A stretch of 64,000 nucleotides of DNA from Protula sp. h YS-2021 (lineage: Eukaryota; Annelida; Polychaeta; Sabellida; Serpulidae), in the NCBI GenBank assembly GCA_949752745.1, contig OX457026.1, positions 72,543,091 through 72,607,090 of the forward strand, read 5' to 3'. Of the stretch, positions 54,001-64,000 are shown in pieces. Below the pieces are notes generated by a model that saw only the letters and a program-made list of their open reading frames with translations, was not told the DNA's origin and ran no database searches. A program made the position numbers and the translations under genes. Within the stretch, counting starts at the first letter, position 1, and each line of letters opens with the position of its first letter.

Positions 54001-57000
54001 TTGCATAAACGGGTCATTTTTAGCTTTCAACTCAAAGGAATATTAAGATGGTTCGTATCAAAAGGCAACGGAATCAGCACTCATTTTGAAGAGGTTAAAA
54101 CGGTCAAAGCAAGGGATCCGAAAAGTGTTTGAAATTTGTTGTCATTTAATATAATTTGATTTCTGCACGTCGGCTAGTTCAGGAGTACGAGAAACAGCGA
54201 AGCAATGTATATTTTCTTGGTCCTGAACCCCACCCCATCCCCCCCCCCCCACCTGCCAGTTTGGTGTATAAAATTCTCTGCTGTAAGAACAGTCCGCTAT
54301 TAGGGATACAAAAAGCCAGTCAAAGTGTCCGTAATAGACGGGTTTCACTGTACATAGTATAACTGATAAAACATGACCAAAAGGTTACGACTTGGCAGGG
54401 GTGCAAGTTGGCAAGGGTACGACTTGACAGGGGTGCGAGTTGGCAAGGGTAAGACTTGGCAGAGGTGCGAGTTGGCAAGGGTACGACTTGACTTACCCCT
54501 TCCTTTATCGGTCTGCTCATTTTGTTTCAATTCTTCTTCGCTATACATCATGCTATTTAGTCAACTTTAAACCAATCTGGATTCTATTTTATACTGTTGT
54601 CACGACATTAAAGTTATTCACAAAAAATAACGAATCAACAAACTAATGGGATTATCAGAACACTAAAAAAAGAAAAAGGGAGATTCCCCATATACTTCAA
54701 AACATGACATATACTACGGGCGAGGGATCAATTAGCTGCTAAACGTTTTTCAAAATAACAATCATCCGTATACAGCATGCACAGAGTCTGAAAGAAAAAT
54801 TCCTACAATACGTCACTAACGAATGGAACACGTACAATTAAATCAGGATATCAACCAAGCCCGAAATCTAATACTAATTAGCACACCATCCTCCAGAATA
54901 ACAATTGTCATGCTTTAAATATATCAGTTACGTAACAAGGAAAGCAACGCATATCAATACCTTGCCAATTTCCAACTGTTGAAGGAAGAACAAATCAGAT
55001 AATTAAACATTGTTTTCACTGATTCCTCCTAACTGATGCTTGAGAGCCATACCAAAATATCCCAAAATGAGGACACTATTGATTCACGCACGACTCTTTT
55101 TCATATACACCAAATGTAAGCCTCATAACGGTTCGCATCCGGTCACAATTTTAACTTGCTGTCGCTCGGTGGCCGTGGTTCACTGATGTTACCGAACCAT
55201 AAATAACAGTTACATTTTGTCAAAAATCAAATTATAACAATTCTTGGCGAAAGTTCATTCACTGAAGTCGATCTTCTGTACAAAGATAACCCTAGCACAC
55301 AATGATTTCACAAAGGGAGGAACAGTTACAAGTTGTACAGGTGAATGGGGGTGGGGGGGGGGGTGGTGGAGGGCGGCGATGACCAGTCACACAAGGGGAA
55401 CGAACCTGGCCAGTTTCTCCTCCGATGACGTCGACGGCTTCTCCTCTGACGTCGACGCCACCGTGGACGCCTCGGCCGTGCACTTGGACCACTTGGACTT
55501 GGGCTTCTTCGACACGGGTGGCGGGCTCTCGGACTTGGGCGGCTTGGGCACGTGACCATTGCCCGCCTTGCAGATGTGCTGCAAGAGCACACTGGCCTAC
55601 AAAGTGCAGCCACACAAAATCGTTACTGACACAACAGCACTGCCTTCTCGTGTTGAAACAGGAGGATCGGTCTGCACTTGATACAAACTACTCTTAAGTT
55701 ATCCAATTCCCTTCACAAAATAAAAATTCTAATCAAATATCCTTTTGCAAAAAAAAAAAAAAAAATCATTACACTTTTCGCTTGGTCTTTTCTCTCTAGT
55801 CAAGGCAGAGTAATCCGGTTCAGATCGACTTCTTTTCCTCTACCATGATCTTCGTCTTAATTTACCGCTTTGCGCTTTAATTATGTCATCTTGTTATAAT
55901 CACAGCCTCTCACCTTCCCCTCAATGACTTTAAGAAGCTCGTATATTGACTGTGACTGGTCGGGCAAACTGCCGAGCAAGGGTACTAGCTGATTCTGCAG
56001 GGCTGTAAGCAACAAGTAAACACCATGTCTGGTGAAATCAATGAGAAAAGCAGGGTTCTTAAATCATTTCTTTTCTCAGCACTTTCTCTTATGTTAACTA
56101 TCTAATTACTAAATAAAATAGTTTTACTTGATATTTTCACTTTTATATATACTTACTATATGATTTACTTCGAAATTTATTTTTTATGATGTACTTTACT
56201 TTTCAAGTACTTCTCATGTGAACCTAATGGATATATCATAACACCTGGTGTGGAGTAGAAATCTATATAGCACAAAGTGACAAGTCTCACCTATTTCTCT
56301 AAGTATATCTACAATCGCTTTATAAACCTGCAAACAGAAGTTCAACATTTTTATATCATGACTGCTATAATACTTGAGTTTTTTTTTTGTTCAATCAACA
56401 ACATCTGGGTTTGTTTCAAATATTATTGTATTTGCCACAGAACAGCTTTTCCAAAAGTTTGGGCAAATTTGTGTTAAAAAAAAAGCGATCCTCAGTTTTT
56501 CATAGGATGTCAATAAATTCCAATTTCAACTCATTTCTGTGGGAAAACACAGACAATCAAACGGGGAAACCGCTGGTTACAATGTGCGAAATGAAGCCGA
56601 ATGTGCAGAAGGCCCACTGGCCTATCTCGATTAAAGTTGAGATGGCCCGAGTTAGTTTTAGATAGCCCTAAAAATATGAATTAATGAGTAACAAAAAAAA
56701 AAAAAAAAAAAGACAGAAAGAAAGAAAAAAACAGGTTAATGAATAACCTCAAAGACACTAAAATATAGTCCACTTAAGGGGGGCTATACACCCACATACC
56801 TTTTTTTAGCCAAATTCGCCCACATGATCAAGATAATCAGAAGACGTATTCGACAACGCAGTTAAAACTTGAAATTCAAGGCCCAGTGGTAAAAATATCA
56901 CCGAACTGGGAAGTCAGTCATACAAACACTCATATCGATTTTCTTTAAAAGCCTCTGCTTAAATTGTCATTGAACCTCAGCATTGACCTCAAAAAGGCAT

Positions 57001-60000
57001 GATAGGCCAATGAAATCTAATCAGCCGAAGGTCACATATAAATTCACCCACTTTTCTTCAAAATCACCTCACATATTTGATCGAATATTGTTCACGAGAT
57101 TCACAACCAATGTACATAAGCAGGTGGAAAGTCAAAATAAAAAATTCCGGCTGCCACTTTGACAGGTCATGAGAGGTCACCAAAATCTAATCAACTCTAG
57201 AGGTCATTCTTGAGAACACGCACAATTCCATCAAAATTAGTTCACATGCTTTGGTGGACTCGTTCACAAGATGCGCATCCACACATAAAGTAGTAGTGAA
57301 AGTCAATGTCCAGCGATGACCTGGAATAACACGAGAGATCATCCAAATGAACACTCAAATCGAGTTTCATCAAAATCCGATCAGAGCTTTGCCAAAATCG
57401 TGTTCACAGTGTGACTCAAGGACCAGCGAACTTAACACAAAAATATACAGAAATGTGAAAGATGAGCTGTTAATTTATTAAATAAATAAATAAACGCCCC
57501 AAAATTTCAAGATGCCATGCCGGGCCATCTGGACTGAAGTTGACATTGCACGTTAAGTTCGCACACTGCGGTTAAGAAGTTAAATTACATTAAAACAGGA
57601 CTTACTACGGTGTGCCGACAAATCTCCAGGAAAGAATCGGCTTTCATATATTGCTGCAACAAAACAAGGAAATAAACAATAGCATACTGAAATCATTGCG
57701 ACTGAAACCATAAACGATTCACGGTGCCGTTATGTCCGAGAACACATAGAGTGCTTCCAGTTTATTGCGGTGCTGTTGTAGATCAAGTTCGATACAACCA
57801 CGAAATCGTTCCTCGCATGAAAACAATACTTTATGCAGTACTTAAATAAAAATTATAAATTATCAGTTTGTTTCACAATGGTTCCTGTCCTGAAGCTTAT
57901 GATGATATGCAAAGATTTCATCAATCAAATTACAAAATAGAGGCCTAAATACTGAAGTGCACGTCTGGCTGTCATGGGGCTTGACTCAGGGGTTTAGCGC
58001 GAATTAGTGACCAATCGGTGACCAATAAAAAGAGTCCCCAACCGAAACTATGGGTGTTCCAAACCGACAGACATTGATATATGCACTTATTTCTGTGACT
58101 GGAATAAGAGCGGATCCCTGTAGCATACTAAACATGAACTTACTTCTGTGAATGGAATAAGAGCTGATCCCTCTAGAATGTTGAACATGTCCTCCACAGG
58201 GTCGACACTTTCCGTATTTGCCCCGGAATCACTCGTGCCTGGGACATCGTTTGCATCAGAGCAACTGGCCTGTGAGCCCTCGAGCTTTGCCCTCGCCATG
58301 TTCGTAGGCTGACAGTCCACTGAATTTGAAGCCGACTGCTTAATGTCGCTTGAATGTGAATTCACAGCTTTAGACTCGGTTGCTTTTGAAGCAATAGGTT
58401 TAGGCTTCAGTTGCGGAGCGTGATTTGCATATAAGATCTTGAGTTGCTGTAGAATACTGTGTAGAACCGATTCAATCTGTAAAGGAAAAATCTTTCCTTA
58501 GAGTTGATGTGGGGCCTTTTTTTTTTCTTCAGCTGTTCGCATATTTACTCATGAACACTGAACTTGATTTGCCTCACCTAAAGAACGTTTTACCATTCAG
58601 TTTTATTGACTAAACTTGGGATTTCAACCCACTTCCACCATAAGACATGTTACCCTCAAGATGACTCAGATATAGTGACGAACGCTCAACATCTCCACTT
58701 GACATAAAATTTCGTTTTAAATAAATATGGGAAAAATATGGTACCTAAAAAGATGAGGCCAACTTGTTTCTATTGTGACCGATTCGGTCTTGAGACCCAG
58801 TTATCTCAATATCGAACTTGGTCCTCACCTGCTTATCTTTTTCTTTCTGAGCAGCGAGGTAAGCTTTGATGTCCCATTCTGTAACACAGTAAAGGCACAG
58901 TAGTGGCTTACAATGCAAATTTGTTGTTATCGACGTATGTCGCAAAAAATTACACAAGTCTGTGTATGTTACAGCAGATCTGTCAAATACACAGCTTTAC
59001 AAAGCCGCTGAAATTACACAAAAATTTGACACCTGATATGCGCATGCATGAATATTAGAAAAGAGGAAAATAAGGAATGTATTCGCAAAAACTCCATATT
59101 ACACCCAGGATACAAAGGTAGGTATCACCAGTTGGTACTTACCAGGCCGCCGGTTATGGCCAAACCCGGTCCCCGCGGCCCAAAATTCGTCCTTAGTTTC
59201 TTTCTTCTGAAAACGAACGCGAGCGTAACCACACAATACAGTAATCCCTCGCTGTAACAACCCCGATGAACTGACACTCCCTTACAAACTCGTATACACA
59301 ATAACGTAGCTAGTAACTCTCTCTAGGACACTCCAACTGCTATGATACTATTTAATATTGGTTGACAGTTTAGCACACACCATGCAAGAAGAGAACGTAG
59401 GGCACATTTTCTTACCTCTTTATTACTCTGTGTCGCCATACGAAGCCTGAAATCAGGGGGTTTGACATAGTCTAGCTGATATTTGTGGTTAGCTCTTGGG
59501 TTGATTTCACTCACCTAAAACGTGTTATAAATGCAAATGTAAAGGCTAGAATTCACTTTCTGAACAGTTCACAATAAACTGTCAATCCCTCAAATACATA
59601 CACTTCTAGAACTTCCCGTGCAACTCCCTGTCTGTATTCGTAACGCTCTGAAAGCAACTAATTACGTTAATGTTACATTCACAGACAAAAGATAATAAAA
59701 ATGAATTTTAAGTACATATGACGTCACGCTAAGGATTACACGTAGCTACAACATCTAATTTTTCCTATGAGTACAACTTATGACTGAAGAAAAGCGATAG
59801 AAATTCTCATAAATGACTACAGCAAACCAAGACAAAGAATGCATAACTTACCAATGCCAATTTTAACAGGTCATGTTCGATTGGCACGTATGAACCATGG
59901 GGGAATTTCTTCCTATTATTTCTTTCACTCTGCATCTCTAGCCTGCAAAAGGCATTTCAGAAATTATAAGCTCTCGTAATGGGATAGCCCGAAGGCTGGA

Positions 60001-63000
60001 GTGATGTCTCTACCACTGCAGAATAACGGTTGATACAGTAGAGATAGAAGGCTGAATGGCCCAAAGATTACATCTAAGAGGCAGAGGTTACCAAATTATC
60101 AACCGCGGGCCAAATTATCTCCCGCTTTATATTCATTCATTAAGGTTGACATCGAAGCACATGCATTCATTTTCTGTATTTGAACACCCAAATCCTTCAG
60201 GGCTTCCACAAGCTATTTAGATCCCGGGGCAGTTAAACCTGCCCTTGGAAATTTACTTATAAATATTTCCTAAAGAAATTGACTTATGAATATTTCCTCA
60301 CCTAGCCCACTGCTGTAAGAAATTTTTTATTTCGCACAATAAAGTCATCATGTCTTTAGTCGGATTCCAGAACGACAACTTCAGCATTTCCATGTTTGTA
60401 ACTCGCTGCATCATTGAACCCTGGTGTGCAGAAAAGCGTTATTTAGTCGTTTCCTTTCTTCCGTTTTTTTATGCACCGGATGCATTCTGTTTAATCTCTC
60501 CTTTTTTGTTAAATTTCACGCTGCTTAAAAAATGAGTGCCTCAAATCCGTGGGAATCATTCAGTAATATAACTGCACGTTTTCAAATATGTTTACACAGC
60601 ATCTTATTATTATATATTTATATTTTATGCCCATAATCACAGGAAAAGAATTTCTATTGAAAATACTTATGGTATAGAAACAAAAATCATTTTCTCCCAA
60701 AATACTTCACTGCATATATTAATGAACTATTAAAATGAGCAAACACCTGTAACCTTGGACGTATCACCTTGAGCAGAGGGGGGTAGAACGGATACAAATC
60801 CATTGTAAAATCCTGTAAACATTTCACAACATTACAAACTTATTTGTGGATAAAAAAGAGGCAGGGTTGGACAATTTGAAAAAAAAAAAAAAAAATTATG
60901 GCACACAGAAGCAAAATGTGAGTGTTGAGTCTAATTCTATTCAATTTAGTTCTGTCATATATTACAAATACCAAAAATTTAAGAAAACTCCCACATATCT
61001 CGTTCATGTTATACCACTAATACTGGAATGAGCGACAACGGTTGCTCTTGGCCAAGACAAAACTCACCAGTTCTAGTTCGATGTGTTTATAACCGAACAG
61101 TCTTTGCACTTCTTGTAGGTCACTGTACAACGCACTGAAACAACGCCAAAACAATGCAAGTAAACCGTTTTTTATGATCACTTTGAACTTTTTTGTTTTT
61201 TTTTCTTCTTTTTTTTAACGGTGCTGCGCCAAATTTCCACCTTTTGACACAGCTCCCATGAAAAGCTTTCATAGATTTTTTTTGGCCAAAAAATTGGCCC
61301 AAATTTCGATAATATATACAACACAAGGACGCACCTGTCGCGGTCAAAATTGTACATCTTGACACACCACTGGTAGATGTTGTCCTGCACTGGCTCCGCA
61401 TTAAAACCGTTCTCCTGTGAATTAAGGATTCGAAATTATATCCGACCAGAATAACTGACGGATTTTCAGGATTCCGCATTGGTATGAAAAAAGGAACTTT
61501 CCTTTTGAAGCGCAACATTTCATAGTCTAACTGGGATAATCACACACCTTTTGATATTTTCTGTGATCTAATAAATTAAATTAAACTAAATTAAATAGGA
61601 CTTCTTAATAGAACTGTTCTTAATCGTAAAATGACTGTCTATCGTGTGTGGTTTTTTTATCATCAGACATACACATTCATTGACTCACGTGCTCATATTG
61701 CATAATCTTGACGAGGTCGTTGATGAGAACTCCGGACGCGGCGTAACTCGTGAAGATATTCTTGCTGTTCACATCCCCACCAGCGGCCACTGCTGCACGC
61801 ACACACAACAATGTCATGGCAACGCACTACTAGAATTTTGTTGTGGCACCGTAAACAACCACCAATGTCAAATGCGATCTTCCCCGTTTATCTCGACGCC
61901 GCCCTCCCCGACATTTCGCCTGTGTTGCTCGACATGTTTTTCCATGAAATGGTAGAAACTCCTGACAACTTTTGATTTTACCCCGAAGACAGTGACACGG
62001 ATTGCCTTGTCACCGGATACAACTCTCAAGATAACAGCAAATATTCAGCCCGCGCCAATAAAAAAACTTTCTTTAACGTTTTTTTTTTTTTTTTTTTTTT
62101 TTTGCGGCATGATTTTTAGTTTCCATGTTAAACATTAAAATCGTGCTAAAGCTCAAAAGCACTGAATCTAATAAATCTATTTTATTACCCATAAGGAACG
62201 GCCAGACTTGCGCGCCATTCCTCGTTCAAACATCCGGCCATGTGCGGGAGTTCAACTGGTAAGTGTACGACTCCTGGTATTAAATCGGGCAGAGGGTGGA
62301 GCGTAGGAGACTGGTGAGTTGAGGACTCCCGGTACTTGAACGGGGAGGGGAGGGGCTTAGGGCTAGGAGACTGGTGAGTGGAGGACTCCTGGTACTTAAT
62401 CGGGGAGGGGAGGGGCTTAGGGCTAGGAGACTGGTGAGTGGAGGACTCCTGGTACTTGATCGGGGAGGGGAGGGGCTTAGGGCTAGGAGACTGGTGAGTG
62501 GAGGACTCCTGGTACTTAATCGGGGAGGGGAGGGGCTTGTGGCTAGGAGACTGGTGAGTGGAGGACTCCTGGTACTTAATCGGGGAGGGGAGTGGGTTGG
62601 GGCTAGGAGACTTGTGAGTGGAGGACTCCTAGCGCTTAATCGGGAAGGAGGGGTGGGGACTGGTGAGTGGAGGACTCCTGTCGCTTAATCGGGGAGGAGC
62701 GGTGGGGACTGGCGAGTGGAGGAATCCTGGCGCTTAATCGGGAAGGAGGGGTGGGGATTGGTGAGTGGAAGATGTCCGCCACTTACGTTCTTCGTCAGTA
62801 GGAGCGAGACGTTTGTGCATCCTGGATGTGAGCGGGTGGTACTCTGACGTCAACGCGCATTCTATCTTGGCCTTCTTCATCTCTTCTCGTAACTCCTGCT
62901 CCTTCTGACACCATCGTTTCTTAAAATTGAAATTTAAACAACTTTATGCATGTCACAAGTTTAATTGGCCATGTATTGCACAAACCACGCAGACAGCATC

Positions 63001-63158
63001 TTGACATTTCTTACTTAACAACAAATCCCGAGCTTTATCTGGGTGAATTATGTTGTTCTTAGAATTAAAATACACAACAAAAGACTTACCTTTTTCCTGG
63101 CAATGTTTAACTCCCACTCCGTAGTGAAGACACTTTCGTCGTCCGATAAACCCAAACT
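48035..63158 (-). CDS. BIRC6: BIRC6/BRUCE-like ubiquitin-conjugating enzyme, 3' exons only (5' part off the right edge)
   Basis: Exons in transcript order: 63158-63090, 62919-62787, 61792(or 61789)-61689, 61414-61335, 61134-61068, 60812-60747, 60420-60302, 59942-59852, 59645-59604, 59514-59416, 59206-59143, 58878-58829, 58476-58144, 57653-57606, 56327-56291, 56002-55914, 55596-55406, 54540-54497 (tentative), 52135-52016, 51566-51497, 51294-51146, 50826-50786, 50528-50391, 50005-49918, 49724-49607, 48915-48800, 48451-48035. Splice phases agree except around the tentative exon, so a small exon is probably missing between 52.1 and 54.5 kb. The C-terminal UBC domain is clear: [33 protein letters not shown] with the catalytic Cys in exon 50005-49918, [30 protein letters not shown] upstream also matches BIRC6. 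An earlier, UBC-like region lacks the catalytic Cys. BIRC6 is a huge E2/E3 that ubiquitinates caspases and apoptosis regulators; its BIR domain would be outside the window. Confidence 0.85.
49151..49584. mobile_element. MITE with GTATTCACAAAAGTTAACTG termini
   Basis: Inverted ends at 49151-49173 and 49563-49584, plus an internal third copy near 49388 and many GTTAACTG palindromes. It ends 22 bp from the acceptor-distal edge (donor side) of a BIRC6-like exon at 49607. Confidence 0.8.
53670..54350. mobile_element. pogo/Tigger-like MITE (681 bp) in a BIRC6-like intron
   Basis: Ends CAGTAAAACTC and GGGTTTCACTG are imperfect inverted repeats with TA on both sides (53668-53669, 54351-54352). Internal to them GCGGATACCCC and its diverged complement continue the arms. 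A 19-bp A-run and a C-run lie inside. Confidence 0.75.
54380..54492. repeat. 36-bp tandem repeat beside a tentative exon
   Basis: Three copies of a unit with ACTTGGCAGGGGTGCRAG and TTGGCAAGGGTA, abutting the putative donor at 54496. Confidence 0.85.
56790..57460. repeat. Degenerate interspersed repeat in a BIRC6-like intron
   Basis: Recurrent motifs (CATCAAAAT, TTCACAAGAT, AGGTCA) at irregular spacing suggest an old satellite-like or low-copy repeat array without coding capacity. Similar motifs mark 63.2-63.95 kb. Confidence 0.45.
58079..58190. repeat. Tandem duplication of an exon tail and donor site
   Basis: The last ~45 bp of the exon ending at 58144, plus its donor, are repeated directly downstream (transcript sense) with several substitutions; the copied donor reads GAAATAAGT, no longer a GT site. 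Confidence 0.75.
62249..62770. repeat. 60-bp minisatellite in a BIRC6-like intron
   Basis: Eight to nine copies of a G-rich unit containing GGAGACTGGTGAGTGGAGGA and TACTTAATCGGGG. Copies at the 3' side are shorter (48 bp). The open frame through it is an artefact of a unit length divisible by three. Confidence 0.93.
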
Positions 63159-63194
63159 CTACAAAACATCAAAACATACATCACTGGTATATCA

Positions 63195-63955
63195 CAGAAA
63201 ACTTTTTGGGCAATGACACTTATAGAGGCAAAAGGATGAGCCAATCGCCAAAAAAAAGTAACTTTTCAAGAGCGAACCATGCAGGGAATACTCGTAACAA
63301 TTTGAAAGGAATCCGATGAAAATTGCGGGAGAAGCATTATCAAAATTGATTACCAATTTTTTTTTTAAATCCCTCTCCTCATTTAACCAATTTTTGGTGG
63401 TCTCCAAAAAAAAAGTTATTTTTCAAGCTAGTATCGCCTAGCGAATATTATGCAAAATTTGAAGGCAATCCGATTAAAATTTTGGTAGAACAAGCATTCT
63501 GAAAAGTTGCTATCAAGCAATTATAAATGCCCCTCCCCTTTTTTCTCCAATTTATGGCGGATTGCCGAAAGTAATTTTTCTACAACAAAAAAAAAAAAAA
63601 AACATTTAGGGAACAATCACACAAAACCCGACAGCAATCCGATCAAAACCGTTGAAGAAGCATTTTGAAAATTGGCTACCGAAAAGAAAAAATGCCGTCA
63701 ATTTGGTCAATTTTTGTTGCATCGCCAAAAACCAACTTTTCACAAGAGGCCTTCCTTGTCCCTCACCTTACGCAAAATTTGATGACAATCTGCTCAAAAT
63801 TGTGGGAGACGCATTATGAAAATGGGCAGACGAAAATATAAATGCCCCCAAATCGGTCACATTTTGGTGGATTGCCATAAAAGTGAACATTGGTTCAAAA
63901 TATGAAAGGAATCCCATCAAAACTGGGGAAGAAGAAGCATTAAAAGTAAAAGTTT
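63195..63955. repeat. Degenerate ~155-bp satellite-like array
   Basis: Five diverged units recognised by GGCAATCCGATCAAAAT followed by a GRAGAAGCATT motif at about 63309, 63465, 63634, 63786 and 63910. Intronic or intergenic next to the last BIRC6-like exon seen; no coding signal. Confidence 0.7.
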
Positions 63956-64000
63956 ACACACTGATGTGATAAGACCAGTCGACGAAGTAGCTGGTCTAAA

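Noticed and set aside
55244..55697. Plus-strand ORFs of 90-103 aa
   Set aside because: Antisense readings of a GC-rich BIRC6-like exon at 55406-55596.
62374..62688. 104-aa ORF with repeated [13 protein letters not shown]
   Set aside because: It is the 60-bp minisatellite read in frame, inside an intron.

Overview
The window is metazoan nuclear DNA, AT-rich, with intron-containing genes, canonical GT/AG splice sites, microsatellites and many small DNA transposons. The mix (a Polinton, hAT- and pogo-like MITEs, a tyrosine-recombinase element, a SINE tail) suits a marine invertebrate, but the sequence does not fix the phylum.

Layout of the host part: (1) 290-1455 (+), the last three exons of an unrecognised gene. 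(2) 6542-11789 (-), a complete ten-exon SGTA co-chaperone gene. (3) 11790-19885, intergenic DNA filled with foldback/MITE insertions and a tandem repeat block. (4) 37159-45405 (+), a complete eight-exon PRPF38A spliceosome gene, with a decayed tyrosine-recombinase element in intron 1 and a 1.35-kb foldback in intron 5. (5) 48035-63158 (-), the 3' part of a large BIRC6/BRUCE-like ubiquitin-conjugating enzyme gene that runs off the right edge.

Between (3) and (4), at 19892-37112, lies a complete 17.2-kb Maverick/Polinton (adintovirus-like endogenous virus). It has a perfect 6-bp target duplication (AACAAC), AG...CT ends, terminal inverted repeats of about 360-384 bp, and no frameshift or stop in its hallmark genes. 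Plus-strand genes run inward from the left: four accessory genes, then a nearly gapless cassette of integrase (chromodomain), packaging ATPase, three small proteins, penton-like minor capsid, pVI/pX-like protein, major capsid protein and adenain-like protease. Minus-strand genes run inward from the right: a Cys-rich protein, protein-primed DNA polymerase B and four small proteins. The two sets converge on repeats and poly(A) signals at 30.1-30.5 kb.

The most notable points are: (a) a family of PC4/p15-like ssDNA-binding proteins, four next to PolB and one more in the left arm; (b) a NADAR (YbiA-like ADP-ribose N-glycosidase fold) gene; (c) arrays of 8 and 9 perfect CRE palindromes (TGACGTCA) in the terminal repeats; (d) insertion of the element 46 bp upstream of the PRPF38A start codon, placing one CRE array at that gene's promoter; (e) an internal mirror duplication carrying a leader-exon donor and TATA box in both arms; (f) stop codons embedded in the next gene's TATA box; (g) a small protein with an N-myristoylation and poly-Cys palmitoylation signature.
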